NCBI GenBank assembly: GCA_047125605.1
Contig: CP138932.1
Location: forward strand, 1,116,001-1,180,000
DNA length: 64,000 bases
DNA from: JAKVBK01 sp022447275
GTDB taxonomy: Bacteria; Pseudomonadota; Alphaproteobacteria; Rhodobacterales; Rhodobacteraceae
Reading direction: 5' to 3'
Shown here in pieces: positions 54,691 to 63,554 of this stretch. The translations under genes and the position numbers were made by a program. The notes under the pieces are model-generated. The model ran no database searches, was not told the origin of the DNA, and saw only the letters and a list, made by a program, of their open reading frames with translations. Each line of letters begins with the position of its first letter. Within the stretch, counting starts at the first letter, position 1.

Positions 54691-55461
54691 ATGGAACAGA
54701 CACAGTTTTTGCAGGGGCGCCACGCCCTGATCACCGGTGGAGGCACAGGGATTGGCCTTGCCATCGCTCAGGCGCTTGCCAGCGCTGGGGCACAGGTCAC
54801 GATCACAGGACGCAGGTTGGATGTGCTTGAGAGCGCAGCCCAAGCTCAGGATAACCTGTATCCGCTCGCCATGGATGTGGCAGAACCCGACAGCGTTTTG
54901 CAGGGCATCGAGGCTGCACGCACCGCCCGGGGCCCCATCAGCATCTGCGTGGCCAATGCCGGCATTGCCGAAGGGCGCTCGATCGCCACGACGGACCTCG
55001 CCTTTTGGCGCAAGGTCATGGCGATCAATCTTGATGGCGCTTTTCTGACGCTGCAGGCCTGCCTGCCTGACATGAAATCCTGCGGTTGGGGCCGTGGCAT
55101 TGCCATCAGCTCCATCGCAGGGCTGCGCGGGCTAAAGGGCGCCGCGGCCTATACTGCGTCAAAGCATGGTATGATCGGCCTCGTGCGCGGCTTGGCCGTC
55201 GACTATGTGGAAGCGCCCTTCACCTTCAACGCGATCTGCCCGGGCTATGTAGACACCCCCATCGTCACGCGCAACACCACCTCCATCGCCGAACGCGCCG
55301 GGATTTCAGAGGAAGCCGCGCGCAATCTGATGATCAAGACAAACGCCCACAAGCGCCTGATTGAACCAGAAGAAGTGGCCGCCTCAGCGCTGTGGCTGTG
55401 CAGCCCGGGATCTGAAAGCATCAACGGCCAATGCATCGAGATCGCCGGCGGGCAGATCTAA
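54691..55461 (+). CDS. SDR family oxidoreductase with complete active site
   Basis: 256 aa short-chain dehydrogenase. Cofactor loop TGGGTGIGLAIA, NAG motif VANAGIAEG, catalytic serine in AISSIAGLRG and YTASKHG with Tyr and Lys. The layout resembles 3-hydroxyacyl-CoA or 3-hydroxybutyrate dehydrogenases, but substrate specificity is open. There is no clear ribosome site before the ATG. It is a single plus-strand gene convergent with the isomerase-like gene. Confidence 0.85.
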   Translation: MEQTQFLQGRHALITGGGTGIGLAIAQALASAGAQVTITGRRLDVLESAAQAQDNLYPLAMDVAEPDSVLQGIEAARTARGPISICVANAGIAEGRSIATTDLAFWRKVMAINLDGAFLTLQACLPDMKSCGWGRGIAISSIAGLRGLKGAAAYTASKHGMIGLVRGLAVDYVEAPFTFNAICPGYVDTPIVTRNTTSIAERAGISEEAARNLMIKTNAHKRLIEPEEVAASALWLCSPGSESINGQCIEIAGGQI

Positions 55462-55527
55462 GAGATCAGTGCACGCCTGACCACGCGCTGCCAGGCCCTG
55501 CGGCGACAAAGCGGGGCCTGAACCACT

Positions 55528-56214
55528 CTATGACAGGTGTTCAGCGTAATCCGACACCAGCAGATGGACCGGGTCGGCATCTTCTTCCACATTGGAGAAC
55601 CGTCCGATTGGGGCGCGGAAGATATTGTCTGTCTCATCGTCATTCACAGTAGAGACCTCGCCAATCAGCACATCCCCGCCCTCGCCCCAAAAGGCGTGCC
55701 AATCGCCGGGCATCAAGGTCACGCTTTGCCCGGGCGCGAGGCACAGCCGTGTTCCGGGCCGGTAATCCCGTGCCACACCATCGCAGAACACCGTTCCGCC
55801 TGCGTTTTCATCAAACCCGCCCGCATCGTCAGAGCCATATAGCTCTACGATCAGATTTGCCCCGCCGCGGTTGATAATGTCTTCTGCCTTGAGGAAATGC
55901 GTATGCATCGGACTCAGCTGGTTTTCCTTCGAAATCAGCAGCTTTTCAGCGTAGCACATGCCTTTGCCTGCATTGAGATCGGCCAGCCGCCCGTTGCGCA
56001 GGGTAAACAGCACAAGGCCCATCTCATCGAAGCGGCCTTCCCCGTAATCGGTGATATCCCACCCGCAGCGGGCATCGATCAGATGCTTTGCCGCTGTCTT
56101 GCGCGCAACGAACTCTTCAGGGCTCCAATCCGCAAAGGGGGGCAGTGCAAATCCGTGCTGCGCGATGAAGGCGCGAGAATCCGCCAGGATGTCGTTGATG
56201 CGCGACCGCTTCAT
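55528..56214 (-). CDS. D-lyxose/D-mannose isomerase family protein
   Basis: 228 aa cupin-fold sugar isomerase of the D-lyxose ketol-isomerase family. The metal site is visible in SPMHTHFLKAEDIINRGG (two His and a Glu) with the further histidine in MPGDWHAFWGEGG. Relatives interconvert D-lyxose/D-xylulose or D-mannose/D-fructose. GGAG with a 7-nt spacer sets the start at 56214. It precedes nothing obviously sugar-related; the upstream neighbour on the same strand is a glutamine amidotransferase. Confidence 0.8.
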   Translation of the reverse strand: MKRSRINDILADSRAFIAQHGFALPPFADWSPEEFVARKTAAKHLIDARCGWDITDYGEGRFDEMGLVLFTLRNGRLADLNAGKGMCYAEKLLISKENQLSPMHTHFLKAEDIINRGGANLIVELYGSDDAGGFDENAGGTVFCDGVARDYRPGTRLCLAPGQSVTLMPGDWHAFWGEGGDVLIGEVSTVNDDETDNIFRAPIGRFSNVEEDADPVHLLVSDYAEHLS

Positions 56215-56288
56215 GGGGAGCTCCGGTGGTATCTTCATGTTGCCAAAGTCTTAGAGACACCGCATCGCAAAGTCGAGATGGCACCGGA

Positions 56289-57065
56289 TCAGGCGAATTT
56301 CAAAACCTGCGGCACCTTCCCGTTTGCCCAAGCCTGCAGAGCTGAGCCGAATGCCTCAAACAAGGGTTTCGACACGGGGTCTTCGCCCGCGCGGTATTCC
56401 GGGTGCCATTGTACCGAAAGGGTGAAGCCCGGCGCATCCTTGATGTAGATTGCCTCTGGCGTGCCGTCGGGCGCATAGCCATCCACAATCACCCGCGGTC
56501 CAGCAGTTTTGATGCCCTGCCCGTGGAGGGTGTTCGTCATCACTTCTTCGGCTCCAAGCACCCGGTGGAAGGGCCCATCCTGCGTAAAGCGCACCGCGTG
56601 GCGCAGGGCAAACTTCTCTTCCAGCGTGCCATCGGGCGGCATCCGGTGGTTCATGCGCCCGGGCAAATCGCGAATTTCGGGGTACAGGGTGCCCCCCATT
56701 GCAACGTTCACCTCCTGAAAGCCCCGGCACACACCCATGAAGGGTTGCCCGCGCGCAACCAGCGCCCGGATCAGAGGCAGGGCAACAGCGTCGCGGTCCC
56801 GGTCAAACGTGCCGTGCGCCTCGGTTTCGGCCTCGCCGTATTCTTCGGGATGCACGTTGGGGCGTCCGCCCGTGAACAAAAACCCGTCACAGATTTCCAC
56901 GAGGTCTTCCACGCTGACATATTCAGGATGGCTGGGCACGATCATCGGCACGGCGCCAGCCACATGAGCGATTGCCGCGGAATTCATCGTTCCGCTGGCA
57001 TGAACGGGGTACTCGTCACCGATCAGGTAGTGGTTGCCGATAATTCCAACGACGGGGCGGGCCAT
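56289..57065 (-). CDS. Gamma-glutamyl-gamma-aminobutyrate hydrolase family protein (PuuD-like class I GATase)
   Basis: 258 aa. Nucleophile C113 in MGVCRGFQEVN and the H221/E223 pair in QWHPEY form the glutamine-amidotransferase triad. As a stand-alone protein of this length it belongs to the PuuD family, which removes glutamate from gamma-glutamyl-GABA in putrescine breakdown. Other Puu enzymes are not nearby. The start at 57065 has AGAGAG 6-9 nt upstream; its 3' end is 74 bp from the isomerase-like gene on the same strand. Confidence 0.82.
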   Translation of the reverse strand: MARPVVGIIGNHYLIGDEYPVHASGTMNSAAIAHVAGAVPMIVPSHPEYVSVEDLVEICDGFLFTGGRPNVHPEEYGEAETEAHGTFDRDRDAVALPLIRALVARGQPFMGVCRGFQEVNVAMGGTLYPEIRDLPGRMNHRMPPDGTLEEKFALRHAVRFTQDGPFHRVLGAEEVMTNTLHGQGIKTAGPRVIVDGYAPDGTPEAIYIKDAPGFTLSVQWHPEYRAGEDPVSKPLFEAFGSALQAWANGKVPQVLKFA

Positions 57066-57231
57066 GCTGTGCTCTCTGTAAGGATATGCCGGCAAAAGCC
57101 AGCGATTCACAGCACTCTATACGCCGCGCCTTACCCGGTCGATAAGACGCAAGCGCACGGGCACCCTGCATCCTTGTGAAGCACCGTGATGCCTCCAGCC
57201 CCGGCTTGCAGCGGACCACCCTGCCGTTCGT

Positions 57232-58236
57232 TCAGCCCCCGTCAGCCACTGCAGGGCCTGTTTCGAGCATCCAGGTGCCCGTTGGCCAGAAGGCATGAAA
57301 GGCAAAGGCAAACATCACATCATGGGCGACATCACGGCCTTCGGCGTCGCGCACCCGGATCATGCCCACATCCCGCCCCTTTGCGATGCTTTCGGTATCA
57401 AGCGCCGAGGCCGCGCCAGCAGCCCAGGTCAGCGTCAAACCCTCTTCGGTGAGGGTCGGGGTTTTACGCAGACGGGTGACCGGCCAGGCCTTGTCACCAA
57501 CGCGCACCACCCGGACCAACGGGGAAATGTCGAAGGGCGGGTTTTCTCCGGAATAGAGAAACGGCCGGGCCGACGTATCATAGCCCCTGTAGGGATTTAT
57601 CCCGTAAGCCCTTGGATAGCCCGGCTGATCCATCACTTGCCCTTCCGGATTGCGGGCTGCAAAGGCCTCCCAGCTTTCCATCCAACTGGGCAGAGCCTGC
57701 AACTTTGCGCCTGTGAATGCCCCGACAATGCCTTCGCCGGTGGCCTGCTGCCACCAGCTTTCGGTTTGGTGGTCGTACATCACCATGTCGGAGTTGCGCA
57801 GCTTGCCAGAGACACCAAAGCTCAGAATGTCCTCCTGCACCTGCCGGTCAAAGACGATCCCCGAATTGCACAGCGGGCAAAAGGTAACGGCGATCGGCCT
57901 GTCACCGATGCTGTCATTGACGATCTCGTGCCATGTCAGATAGCGCAGGGGATAGGCCCGTGCCGGCGCCCCCTCGATTTCAACTGTGATGACAGGCTCC
58001 CGGTCGGCGAGGCGCGTTTCTTCGGACACGGGAAGAAAGCTCGGATCAGAAAGGGCCAGAATGCCATCTTTGGGCGGGCCGCCCGACAGGATTTCAACCC
58101 AGCTGTCCACGGATGTCGTCTCAAAATCCGTGCGGGGCCATTCATATTGCCAGAACTCAGGCGAAGCAGATACGCCCCCGCCAAAACAGGTCAGGGCAAG
58201 TGACAACGCGCTGGCGATCAAAGTGTGGCGGGGCAT
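57232..58236 (-). CDS. DUF3179 exported protein
   Basis: 334 aa with a signal peptide at residues 1-24 (SALSLALTCFGGGVSA). The mature chain shows the family's core LRYLTWHEIVNDSIGDRPIAVTFCPLCNSG, where FCPLCNSG gives a CxxC pair, and later QATGEGIVGAFTGAKL and GYPRAYGINPYRGYD. (Blocks are conserved positions in order, not one run.) DUF3179 proteins are periplasmic and of unknown function. Stands alone. Confidence 0.8.
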   Translation of the reverse strand: MPRHTLIASALSLALTCFGGGVSASPEFWQYEWPRTDFETTSVDSWVEILSGGPPKDGILALSDPSFLPVSEETRLADREPVITVEIEGAPARAYPLRYLTWHEIVNDSIGDRPIAVTFCPLCNSGIVFDRQVQEDILSFGVSGKLRNSDMVMYDHQTESWWQQATGEGIVGAFTGAKLQALPSWMESWEAFAARNPEGQVMDQPGYPRAYGINPYRGYDTSARPFLYSGENPPFDISPLVRVVRVGDKAWPVTRLRKTPTLTEEGLTLTWAAGAASALDTESIAKGRDVGMIRVRDAEGRDVAHDVMFAFAFHAFWPTGTWMLETGPAVADGG

Positions 58237-58451
58237 GGCATTTCTCCGTTTCCGTGCAAAGAAACCATGCCAAAGGAGACTGCATCCGCATATCCCCTGT
58301 CACGCAAGGGTGATCACCCGTCACAGATGCCGAAGATAGTGCCGCGCGGGATGCAGCGACGAAAGGCCCAGGGGCGCGCCCTGCCCTGCTGACCGCTGCC
58401 TACCAGTGGGTTGTTTCCTTTGTATATTTTGATCTTTAACCGGTGCCCGAT

Positions 58452-59051
58452 CTACGGATCGTCTACCGAACGCACTTCGCGTGCCGGATTGCCTGCAACG
58501 ATCATCCGCGGCGCAACATCTTTCGTAACAATTGAGCCTGCAGCGACGACAGCGCCTTCTCCGATCGTCACTCCCGGCATGATGATTGCCCCGGCGCCGA
58601 TCCAAGCATTATGTCCGACCGAAATTGGCAAAGCGTAGTTTACGACCCGAAACGGAAGGGTGTCGCCCTCCTGTGGGGGTTGGAACCGGTCTTCGGGCCG
58701 TACGGGATGCGTGTCGGTGATAAATTGGACATTAGGCCCAACGGCAACAAAATCACCCAGTGTTATTGTATTGGCGTCGAGAAATGTGGCGCGGTAATTT
58801 ACGAAAGTCCACTTCCCAAGCTTTACATGTCGCCCGTACTGGATGGTGAAAGGCGAAAGAACCAGAGAGGGGCCACTCCCTTCTGCAAACAGCTCTTTGG
58901 CCGCCTCAATACGTGCCGGAAAATCGTCGTTGGAGATCGCATCCAGCCGCACTTTGGCCTTGCTCGCTTTGGATTTCAGTTCGAATAGAAAGGAGTCGGC
59001 CCCAATGTGATGGCGACCAGCCAACATGTCGTCGTAATTCTTGTTGGTCAT
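58452..59051 (-). CDS. Hexapeptide-repeat acetyltransferase (maltose/galactoside O-acetyltransferase-like)
   Basis: 199 aa left-handed beta-helix enzyme. The N-terminal ~55 residues (YDDMLAGRHHIGADSFLFEL) match the maltose-acetyltransferase cap; the repeats run from about residue 80, with catalytic histidine in ITDTHPVRPEDR and the CoA-binding end WIGAGAIIMPGVTIGEGAVVAAGSIV (in family order), then GNPAREVR. Probably acetylates a sugar using acetyl-CoA. GC looks lower than flanking genes. Start 59051 is preferred over 59060, where GGAGAT would abut the ATG. Confidence 0.82.
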   Translation of the reverse strand: MTNKNYDDMLAGRHHIGADSFLFELKSKASKAKVRLDAISNDDFPARIEAAKELFAEGSGPSLVLSPFTIQYGRHVKLGKWTFVNYRATFLDANTITLGDFVAVGPNVQFITDTHPVRPEDRFQPPQEGDTLPFRVVNYALPISVGHNAWIGAGAIIMPGVTIGEGAVVAAGSIVTKDVAPRMIVAGNPAREVRSVDDP

Positions 59052-59355
59052 GAAAGGCATATCTCCACAAAGAAATACGATGCGTACCAACCACTATTTC
59101 ACTTGTTTCTGAAATCGACCAGCGACTGTTCGATGAGGCACGGTCCACCGCGCTCACTCCCAGACCGGCGCGTGCCCCGCATAGCAGCCACCAGATGAAT
59201 GTGCAGCGGATGTGCTCTTGGCCCGGTAACAAAATTGGCTCCACCTTTTCGGGTGGAGCAAACAAATATTCGATAAAGTGTCATCAGACACCGGCTGCGA
59301 AACGGACGCCCCAGCGCGGTTCCCACCGCTGGCTGTTACAGGCGACAGGGCGCGC
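59052..59355. other. Intergenic region with cyclophilin terminator
   Basis: No gene seen. It contains the minus-strand terminator at 59231-59259 and the promoter of the acetyltransferase gene; otherwise no recognisable structure. Confidence 0.45.
59231..59259 (-). terminator. Terminator downstream of the exported cyclophilin gene
   Basis: A perfect 8-bp stem GCTCCACC (59238-59245) and GGTGGAGC (59252-59259) with a 6-nt loop; on the minus strand it runs into CAATTTTG. It is 97 bp after the stop codon. Confidence 0.65.
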
Positions 59356-59931
59356 TTATTTCTTGACCCGGACAGTGTCCATCACGTCGGGCAGGCTTGT
59401 CACAGTGCCATTGGGCCCGTCACCGCGTTTGATCTGATCAACCACATCCATGCCCTCGATCACGCGGCCAACAACAGTGTACTGACCGTTCAGAAAGTAG
59501 CCAGGCTCAAACATGATGAAGAACTGCGAGTTCGCAGAGTTCGGGTTGCTCGAACGCGCCATGCCAACAATCCCCCGGTCAAAGGGAATATCAGAAAATT
59601 CAGCGGGCAGATCCGACAGCGAAGAACCGCCCATGCCTGCGCGGCGTGTGTCGCCCCCCACAAGGCCAAACTCCACATCGCCCGTCTGCGCCATGAAGCC
59701 TTCGATCACCCGATGGAACACCACCCCGTTATAGGCCTGCAGGCGCGCCAAAGTGGTCAGCTGCCCCACATGCAGCGGCGCCACATCTTCAAAGAGATCG
59801 ATAAGCACCGTTCCATTGGCCTCACCCGACACTGTGATTTCAAGATTCGGCCCAGGCCCGTCCTCAACAGATTGCGCAAGGGAGGGAAAAGCGGCAACGA
59901 CGAAGGCCATGGTCAGGCGGAAGATACGCAT
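59356..59931 (-). CDS. Peptidyl-prolyl cis-trans isomerase, cyclophilin type, exported
   Basis: 191 aa. Residues 1-20 (FRLTMAFVVAAFPSLAQS) are a signal peptide, so the enzyme acts in the periplasm on folding proteins. Cyclophilin core: GVVFHRVIEGFMAQTGD with the catalytic arginine, SQFFIMFEPGYFLNGQYTVVGRVIEGMDVV (family order). The sequence is parallel to the cytosolic cyclophilin at 61.6-62.1 kb. AAGGA 8 nt before the ATG at 59931 sets the start; open frame further upstream is not coding. Confidence 0.9.
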   Translation of the reverse strand: MRIFRLTMAFVVAAFPSLAQSVEDGPGPNLEITVSGEANGTVLIDLFEDVAPLHVGQLTTLARLQAYNGVVFHRVIEGFMAQTGDVEFGLVGGDTRRAGMGGSSLSDLPAEFSDIPFDRGIVGMARSSNPNSANSQFFIMFEPGYFLNGQYTVVGRVIEGMDVVDQIKRGDGPNGTVTSLPDVMDTVRVKK

Positions 59932-60487
59932 TCTTGGTGTCCTTTGTGAAATCCGTTTCCACGTGCGTAGCAAACCCCGCACAGCAAGTGCAATCACTCG
60001 CGGCACAATGATCGTTCGCAATTTTGTCAGATGCTTGGCTTTGCGCATTCCCGGCTTGCGGGCCACATGCGCATGGCCCACTGCAAGGGGGCTACTCCAA
60101 AGGGGGCGTTCCGCTGCAACGTCATGCGCCGTGTGTCGCTCAACGCTGTAGATGCGGCGGGTAAATGGCCCCGCCACATCTGTTTTTGGGGCAGCTCAAT
60201 CGCCTGCTGTCTCTTTCGGGCAGATTAGCGACGCCTAAGGGACTGCCCCCTTCTGCTTAAATCCGAACACTTGTTCTGGCTTGGCAAATCATCTTCTTTT
60301 TTTTTTAGGTTTAGATCACGCCTCTTACGGGACATTCCAGCCCACGCACGCTACCAAAGATGAAGCGATCGTCACCGCTCCACGCAGCCCGCTCATTTCA
60401 CCCAAAACAAGACCAATAATCCCGCAAACAAACCCTGAGCGCGTGTGCCTAACGTTTTGCTGTGCATTCCCCTAACGAGGACAAATC
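59932..60487. other. Gene-free insert between the two cyclophilin genes
   Basis: No supported gene in about 550 bp. There is a run of eleven T at 60298-60308 and generally lower GC than the surroundings. The region separates two cyclophilin genes that I would expect side by side in this order. Confidence 0.4.
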
Positions 60488-60607
60488 ATGAACATTATCG
60501 TTCTTGCTACGAGATCGAGGCAGGGGAACTTCTCAAAAACGCATTTGTCACGGTGCGCCACTCCGCAGGGAATGTGGGTAAAAGTCAGACGCTCATTGTG
60601 TAAGTAG
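60488..60607 (+). CDS. Possible 39-aa small protein
   Basis: Starts MNIIVLATRSRQGN with a well-placed GAGGACAAATC ribosome site and ends at TAG 60605-60607. The peptide is basic and resembles nothing I know. On the opposite strand a 63-codon frame (60776-60585) ends LPFVLEHDGAVEAGAVHA, which also looks protein-like. At most one of the two is real; either may be a gene remnant. Confidence 0.25.
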   Translation: MNIIVLATRSRQGNFSKTHLSRCATPQGMWVKVRRSLCK

Positions 60608-60827
60608 CTGAAGCATGAACCGCGCCGGCCTCGACCGCCCCATCGTGTTCCAGAACGAAAGGCAGAAACTGGCCTGCCTCAAGGTCATCCACCAAGGCGC
60701 CAGAAAGCATCGCGCAACGCGTCCAAAGGATATTAAAGTCTATGCTTCGACCTGATCCACTATATGCTCCTCGCAAGGTTGAATCCTATAGTATTCATAT
60801 GCTTAAACCGCTCTACATGGAACAAAA

Positions 60828-60842
60828 TGTTATATTATAACA
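60828..60842. promoter_or_regulatory. Palindromic operator ahead of the winged-helix gene
   Basis: TGTTATATTATAACA: two perfect 7-nt arms around a single central base, 23 bp before the start codon of the regulator, within an AT-rich promoter. Size, symmetry and place fit an autoregulatory site of a MarR-like repressor. Confidence 0.6.
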
Positions 60843-60865
60843 CTTTTCGAGAAGGGGTGGTGACC

Positions 60866-61303
60866 ATGCTCGAGGATGAGTTGAAGCAATCTCTGGTGTT
60901 CGCATTGCGCAACGCCCGCACCCATCAAGCTATCAGCCTCATGGGCTTCAACCGAGTTGATTTTTTGCTCCTGCAGGCCCTGATTGAAACTGATGCGCCT
61001 TGGACAGTTGCCAGCCTTGCCCACTATATCCAGCAACCAACGGCATCTGTGCAGCGCCGCCTGGAATCCTCCCTCGCATGTGGCACAGTTAATCGTGTCG
61101 GTGACAAAGGAATCGTGCTGACCAGAACGGCGCGGGAGGTCTTCAGCCAAGGCCTCCGCGAGCTTGCCAGAATTGTCGAAGGCCATCAGGCTGGCTTCTC
61201 TGAAGACATATTCGACGCGGCCGAGAAACGATCCAAAGCACTGGGCCTACCGCTCCCCAACCCCAAAGCCCTTCGCTTGAATTACCCTAGGTTGGACTTG
61301 TGA
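60866..61303 (+). CDS. MarR-like winged-helix regulator
   Basis: 145 aa. After an N-terminal dimerisation-type helix (EDELKQSLVFALRNARTHQ) comes a winged helix: DFLLLQALIETDAPWTVASL, recognition helix AHYIQQPTASVQRRLESSL, wing GTVNRVGDKGIVLTRTARE. A long C-terminal helix follows. This is the MarR/DUF-type fold used by ligand-responsive repressors. AAGGGG 8 nt before the ATG at 60866 sets the start. The gene is isolated in an AT-richer insert and controls no evident neighbour. Confidence 0.68.
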   Translation: MLEDELKQSLVFALRNARTHQAISLMGFNRVDFLLLQALIETDAPWTVASLAHYIQQPTASVQRRLESSLACGTVNRVGDKGIVLTRTAREVFSQGLRELARIVEGHQAGFSEDIFDAAEKRSKALGLPLPNPKALRLNYPRLDL

Positions 61304-61642
61304 ACGATAATTTCAGACAAAATTTCTGCGACGGCATTCCAGTCTGCCGGCTTTGACGTCAGGAACGGCCATGCCCATCATTACGATCCCAAAAGAAATG
61401 ATCGCCATCCGAAGCATAATGAATGGCAGGGTTACCCAGTAGCAAAACCGCTGCTCACACAGACCTTCGTGCGGCCCCGCTGCTGGAAACCGGGCGAGGT
61501 GGTCTCCATTAATTGCCCCATGAGATATATGCCTCCCCCAGCTCTTGGGGGGAGGCACACCGGCTCTAGCTGGTGGCTTAGAAGGCGGTCTGGTGCCTTA
61601 CTGAAATTATCAAAAGCAACAACTTAGCCACACTAGGACAGA
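61304..61642. other. Intergenic region with a strong stem-loop
   Basis: No gene. GCCTCCCCC (61531-61539) pairs perfectly with GGGGGAGGC (61548-61556) across an 8-nt loop, but neither side has a T tract. It lies between the convergent regulator and cyclophilin genes and may stop either transcript. Confidence 0.45.
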
Positions 61643-62143
61643 TCAATCGTCTGCGGCAACTTTCATGGTGATCATCATGTCAGGCGCCGCAGGCGGCTCA
61701 CCGCGGACAATGGCGTCGACATGCTCCATGCCGTCAATCACACGGCCATAAACGGTGTATTGACCGTTGAGGAAGTGGTTGTCGTTGAAGTTGATGAAGA
61801 ATTGCGAATTGGCGCTGTCGGGGTTTGCCGAGCGGGCTGCGCCCAGAGTGCCGCGATCATGGGGCAATTTGGAAAACTCGGCCGGCAGGTTTGGCAGGTC
61901 TGAGCCCCCCGTGCCCGCGCGACGGGTGTCCCCATCAGAGCGACCATGGGCAACATCGCCCGTCTGGGCCATGAAGCCGTCGATCACGCGGTGAAACACG
62001 ACGCCGTCATAGGCGCCACCGCGGGCCAGTTCCTTGATGCGCTCGCAATGCAGCGGGGCAACATCCGGCAGCAGTTCGATTGTCACGATGCCGTTTTTCA
62101 GCTCGATGAGGATGGTGTTTTCGGGATCCTTGATGTCGGCCAT
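61643..62143 (-). CDS. ppiB: Peptidyl-prolyl cis-trans isomerase, cyclophilin type, cytosolic
   Basis: 166 aa with no signal peptide. It begins ADIKDPENTILIELKNG and contains GVVFHRVIDGFMAQTGD (catalytic Arg) and NSQFFINFNDNHFLNGQYT (family order). It speeds proline isomerisation during protein folding in the cytosol. AAGGA 8 nt before the ATG at 62143 supports the start. Divergent from pgk, with 126 bp between. Confidence 0.93.
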   Translation of the reverse strand: MADIKDPENTILIELKNGIVTIELLPDVAPLHCERIKELARGGAYDGVVFHRVIDGFMAQTGDVAHGRSDGDTRRAGTGGSDLPNLPAEFSKLPHDRGTLGAARSANPDSANSQFFINFNDNHFLNGQYTVYGRVIDGMEHVDAIVRGEPPAAPDMMITMKVAADD

Positions 62144-62269
62144 CTTTCGCGTCCTTTTTCTCTGGGCGATGCGATCTGTCGCGGCGGACACTAGACTGCG
62201 CTCTTGTCGAACGAAACCCCCTCGCGTTACCTGCCTCACAACACCGCAGCAACACCGCAAGGAGACCCC

Positions 62270-63448
62270 ATGGGCTGGAACACTCTTGATGATATCGAAC
62301 TGGCCGGGAAGATCGTGCTTGTGCGGGTGGATATCAACGTGCCCGTGGACGCGGGCCGGGTCACGGATGCCACGCGGATCAGGCGCATTGTGCCCACGAT
62401 CAATGACATTCTCGCAAAGGGGGGCACGCCGGTGATGCTCGCGCATTTCGGACGCCCCAAGGGCAAGGTGGTGCCAGAGATGTCGCTGAGGACCCTGTTG
62501 CCCGCGCTCGAAGCAGAATTCGGCAAGCCGATCACCTTTTTCGAGCGCCCCGCGCGCGCCGATCTAGACGCCCTGCCGGACGGCGCGATCGCCCTGCTTG
62601 AAAACACGCGATTTACCGCGATGGAGCAAGCAAACGATCCCGAATTTGCCGCGTTTCTTGCCGCCCTTGGGGATGTCTACGTCAATGATGCCTTCTCTGC
62701 TGCGCACCGGGCCCATGCCTCGACCGAAGGCGTGGCCCTCCTTCTGCCCAATGCTGCCGGACGCCTGATGCAGGCCGAGCTTGAGGCGCTCAATGCGGCG
62801 CTGGGGGCACCAAAGCATCCGGTGGTTGCCATCGTCGGTGGCGCCAAGGTGTCCACCAAACTGGAACTGTTGGCCAATCTTGTGTCGAAAGTGGACCACC
62901 TCGTGATTGGCGGCGGCATGGCCAACACGTTCCTGGCCGCCCAGGGCTTCGAGATCGGCACATCACTGGCCGAACGGGAGATGGCGGATACGGCGCGTGA
63001 CATCCTGGCCCGCGCAGCGCAACAGAATTGCCAGATCATCTTGCCCGTCGATATCGTCGTTGCCTCAGAATTTGCCGCACACGCGCCCCACACGTTACAC
63101 CACGCACAAGATTGCCCGGCTGATGGGATGATTTTGGATGCCGGGCCCGCCACCGTTGCGCTGATCACCGACACATTGATGGCGGCCGAAACCGTTGTCT
63201 GGAACGGCCCGCTGGGTGCGTTTGAGTTGGCCCCGTTTGATGCGGCCACCGTGGCGGCGGCGCAGGCGGCCGCCTCGCTGACCCAAGATGGCCAGTTGAT
63301 TTCTGTGGCAGGCGGGGGCGATACGGTCGCCGCGCTCAACCATGCGGGTGTCAGCGGCGACTTTTCCTACGTGTCAACGGCCGGGGGGGCGTTCCTCGAA
63401 TGGATGGAAGGCAAGACACTTCCCGGGGTAGCCGCGCTCGATTCCTGA
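62270..63448 (+). CDS. pgk: Phosphoglycerate kinase
   Basis: 392 aa, normal for bacterial PGK, converting 1,3-bisphosphoglycerate and ADP to 3-phosphoglycerate and ATP. N-terminal VLVRVDINVPVDAG is the signature; LENTRFTAMEQANDPEFAAF, GGAKVSTKLELL, GGGMANTFL and the nucleotide-binding SVAGGGDTVAAL follow in order. AAGGAG with a 5-nt spacer precedes the ATG at 62270; frame open upstream lacks homology. Co-directional with the aldolase gene 106 bp on. Confidence 0.97.
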   Translation: MGWNTLDDIELAGKIVLVRVDINVPVDAGRVTDATRIRRIVPTINDILAKGGTPVMLAHFGRPKGKVVPEMSLRTLLPALEAEFGKPITFFERPARADLDALPDGAIALLENTRFTAMEQANDPEFAAFLAALGDVYVNDAFSAAHRAHASTEGVALLLPNAAGRLMQAELEALNAALGAPKHPVVAIVGGAKVSTKLELLANLVSKVDHLVIGGGMANTFLAAQGFEIGTSLAEREMADTARDILARAAQQNCQIILPVDIVVASEFAAHAPHTLHHAQDCPADGMILDAGPATVALITDTLMAAETVVWNGPLGAFELAPFDAATVAAAQAAASLTQDGQLISVAGGGDTVAALNHAGVSGDFSYVSTAGGAFLEWMEGKTLPGVAALDS

Positions 63449-63554
63449 GCAGCGCGAAGATGCTTTTACCACGTTAGCGCCATCAATATTGCCGAAGCCC
63501 AAACGCTTCGGTAAGCCCGGTACGACTTAAGCTTACATGTACCGGAGAGCAGTA

